A stretch of 64,000 nt of DNA. It comes from Nocardia exalbida NBRC 100660 (GTDB lineage: Bacteria > Actinomycetota > Actinomycetes > Mycobacteriales > Mycobacteriaceae). Below are positions 63,396 to 64,000 of this stretch, piece by piece. The notes beneath the pieces are model-generated. The model ran no database searches. It saw only the letters and a list, made by a program, of their open reading frames with translations, and had not been told where the DNA came from. The position numbers and the translations under genes are program-made. The DNA is taken from assembly GCF_000308575.1 (NCBI RefSeq), contig NZ_BAFZ01000071.1:1-64000 (forward strand), in the 5' to 3' direction. Every line of letters starts with the position of its first letter. The stretch's first letter is position 1.

Positions 63396-64000
63396 ATGAC
63401 GTTCGACTACGACGTGGTGGTCGTCGGTTCCGGGTTCGGCGGCAGCGTGACCGCACTGCGACTGACCGAGAAGGGCTACCGGGTCGGCGTGCTCGAGGCG
63501 GGAAGGCGCTTCGCCGACGACGAGTTCGCCGAAACCTCGTGGGACGCGAAGAAGTACCTGTGGGCCCCGGGACTGGGTTGCTTCGGCATCCAGCGGCTGA
63601 CGCTGCTGAGGGACACCTTCATCATGGCGGGCGCGGGGGTCGGCGGTGGCTCGCTGGTCTACGCGAACACGCTCTACGAGCCGCCGGACAAGTTCTATCA
63701 GGACCGCCAGTGGGCGCACATCACCGACTGGAAGGACGAGCTCGCTCCGCACTACGACCAGGCCAAGCGAATGCTGGGCGTCACGGCCAACCCGGCGACA
63801 ACGCCGTCGGACCGCGTGCTGGCCGAGATCGCCGAGGAGATGGGCGTCGGCTCCACCTACCGCAGCACGCCGGTCGGCGTCCTGTTCGGCGGCAACGGCG
63901 TACGGCCCGGTCAGGATGTGCCCGACCCGTACTTCGGCGGCGTCGGCCCCGCGCGCAGCACCTGCACGCACTGCGGCGAATGCATGACCGGCTGCCGTCA
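63396..64000 (+). CDS. choD: Cholesterol oxidase-like GMC flavoenzyme (3' truncated by window edge)
   Basis: First 201 codons of a ChoD-type oxidase. MTFDYDVVVVGSGFGGSVTALRLTEKG gives the FAD Rossmann site, VLEAGRRFADDEFAETSWD is ChoD-like, and GAGVGGGSLVYANTLYEPP is the family FAD loop; PDPYFGGVGPARSTCTHCGECMTGC matches the Cys-rich segment of Rv3409c-like proteins. It would oxidise a 3-hydroxysterol. ATG 63396 has GGTGGAG upstream; a TTG at 63342 overlapping the BVMO stop is an in-frame alternative. The gene runs past the window. Confidence 0.9.
   Translation, partial: MTFDYDVVVVGSGFGGSVTALRLTEKGYRVGVLEAGRRFADDEFAETSWDAKKYLWAPGLGCFGIQRLTLLRDTFIMAGAGVGGGSLVYANTLYEPPDKFYQDRQWAHITDWKDELAPHYDQAKRMLGVTANPATTPSDRVLAEIAEEMGVGSTYRSTPVGVLFGGNGVRPGQDVPDPYFGGVGPARSTCTHCGECMTGCR

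Overview
The window is about 64 kb of high-GC (roughly 70%) actinobacterial chromosome. Gene content and order match, from memory, the Mycobacterium tuberculosis stretch Rv1406-Rv1459 (fmt, fmu, rpe, rib genes, uvrC, rapZ, yvcK, whiA, gap, pgk, tpi, secG, devB, opcA, zwf, tal, tkt, ctaB, qor, ctaA/ABC). Interspersed accessory genes point to a relative such as Nocardia or Rhodococcus. I favour Nocardia, but this was not tested. No rRNA, tRNA, insertion sequence, CRISPR array or prophage is visible.

Layout. 1-3624: end of an ABC exporter, leaderless ctaA and a proline iminopeptidase. 3637-8351: a membrane Ser/Thr kinase with an unusual DFN motif, a solute-binding protein and a quinone oxidoreductase. 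8394-11478: a TetR/FAD-monooxygenase pair with a twin operator, then ctaB. 12040-18555: the pentose-phosphate operon tkt-tal-zwf-opcA-pgl. 18771-28840: an accessory block with a fused alpha/beta 2-oxoacid dehydrogenase, an SRPBCC protein, an epoxide hydrolase/SDR pair sharing a KstR-like box, a LysR/MFS deletion scar, secG, two exporters and a META lipoprotein. 28891-31918: the gap-pgk-tpiA glycolytic operon. 32125-37245: uvrC-rapZ-yvcK-whiA. 37300-41297: a small membrane protein, a HAD hydrolase, gamma-glutamyltransferase and a GNAT. 41354-45184: the riboflavin genes (ribE, ribBA, ribH, PH-domain protein), split by a 950-bp non-coding stretch with three 165-bp tandem repeats and a very long hairpin. 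45748-51531: rpe, rsbW-sigF with a SigF-like promoter, and rsmB-fmt-def. 51861-64000: accessory redox and regulatory genes, including a glyoxalase-fold gene behind a structured leader that contains a leaderless 18-codon ORF, a PucR/ABC1 pair, an epimerase, a PadR/SnoaL/SGNH group, a beta-trefoil protein facing an unknown small protein, and a Baeyer-Villiger-type monooxygenase followed by a cut-off choD-like cholesterol oxidase.

How the genes fit together. ctaA and ctaB make heme A for cytochrome aa3. tkt-tal-zwf-opcA-pgl and rpe cover most of the pentose-phosphate pathway and supply NADPH and ribulose-5-phosphate, the latter a substrate of RibBA. gap-pgk-tpiA is the glycolytic trunk, and YvcK and RapZ are linked to carbon and cell-wall control. 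The KstR-like box, the DHRS1-like SDR and the BVMO-choD pair hint at steroid or lipid catabolism.

The most notable non-gene signals are the 165-bp repeat array, the VOC-gene leader, about fifteen starts placed 6-9 nt after a TANNNT hexamer (leaderless mRNAs), and several gene remnants at deletion junctions (LysR/MFS at 24562, YjbR at 48273-48338, an FAD-protein N-terminus fused to an SGNH hydrolase at 59646).
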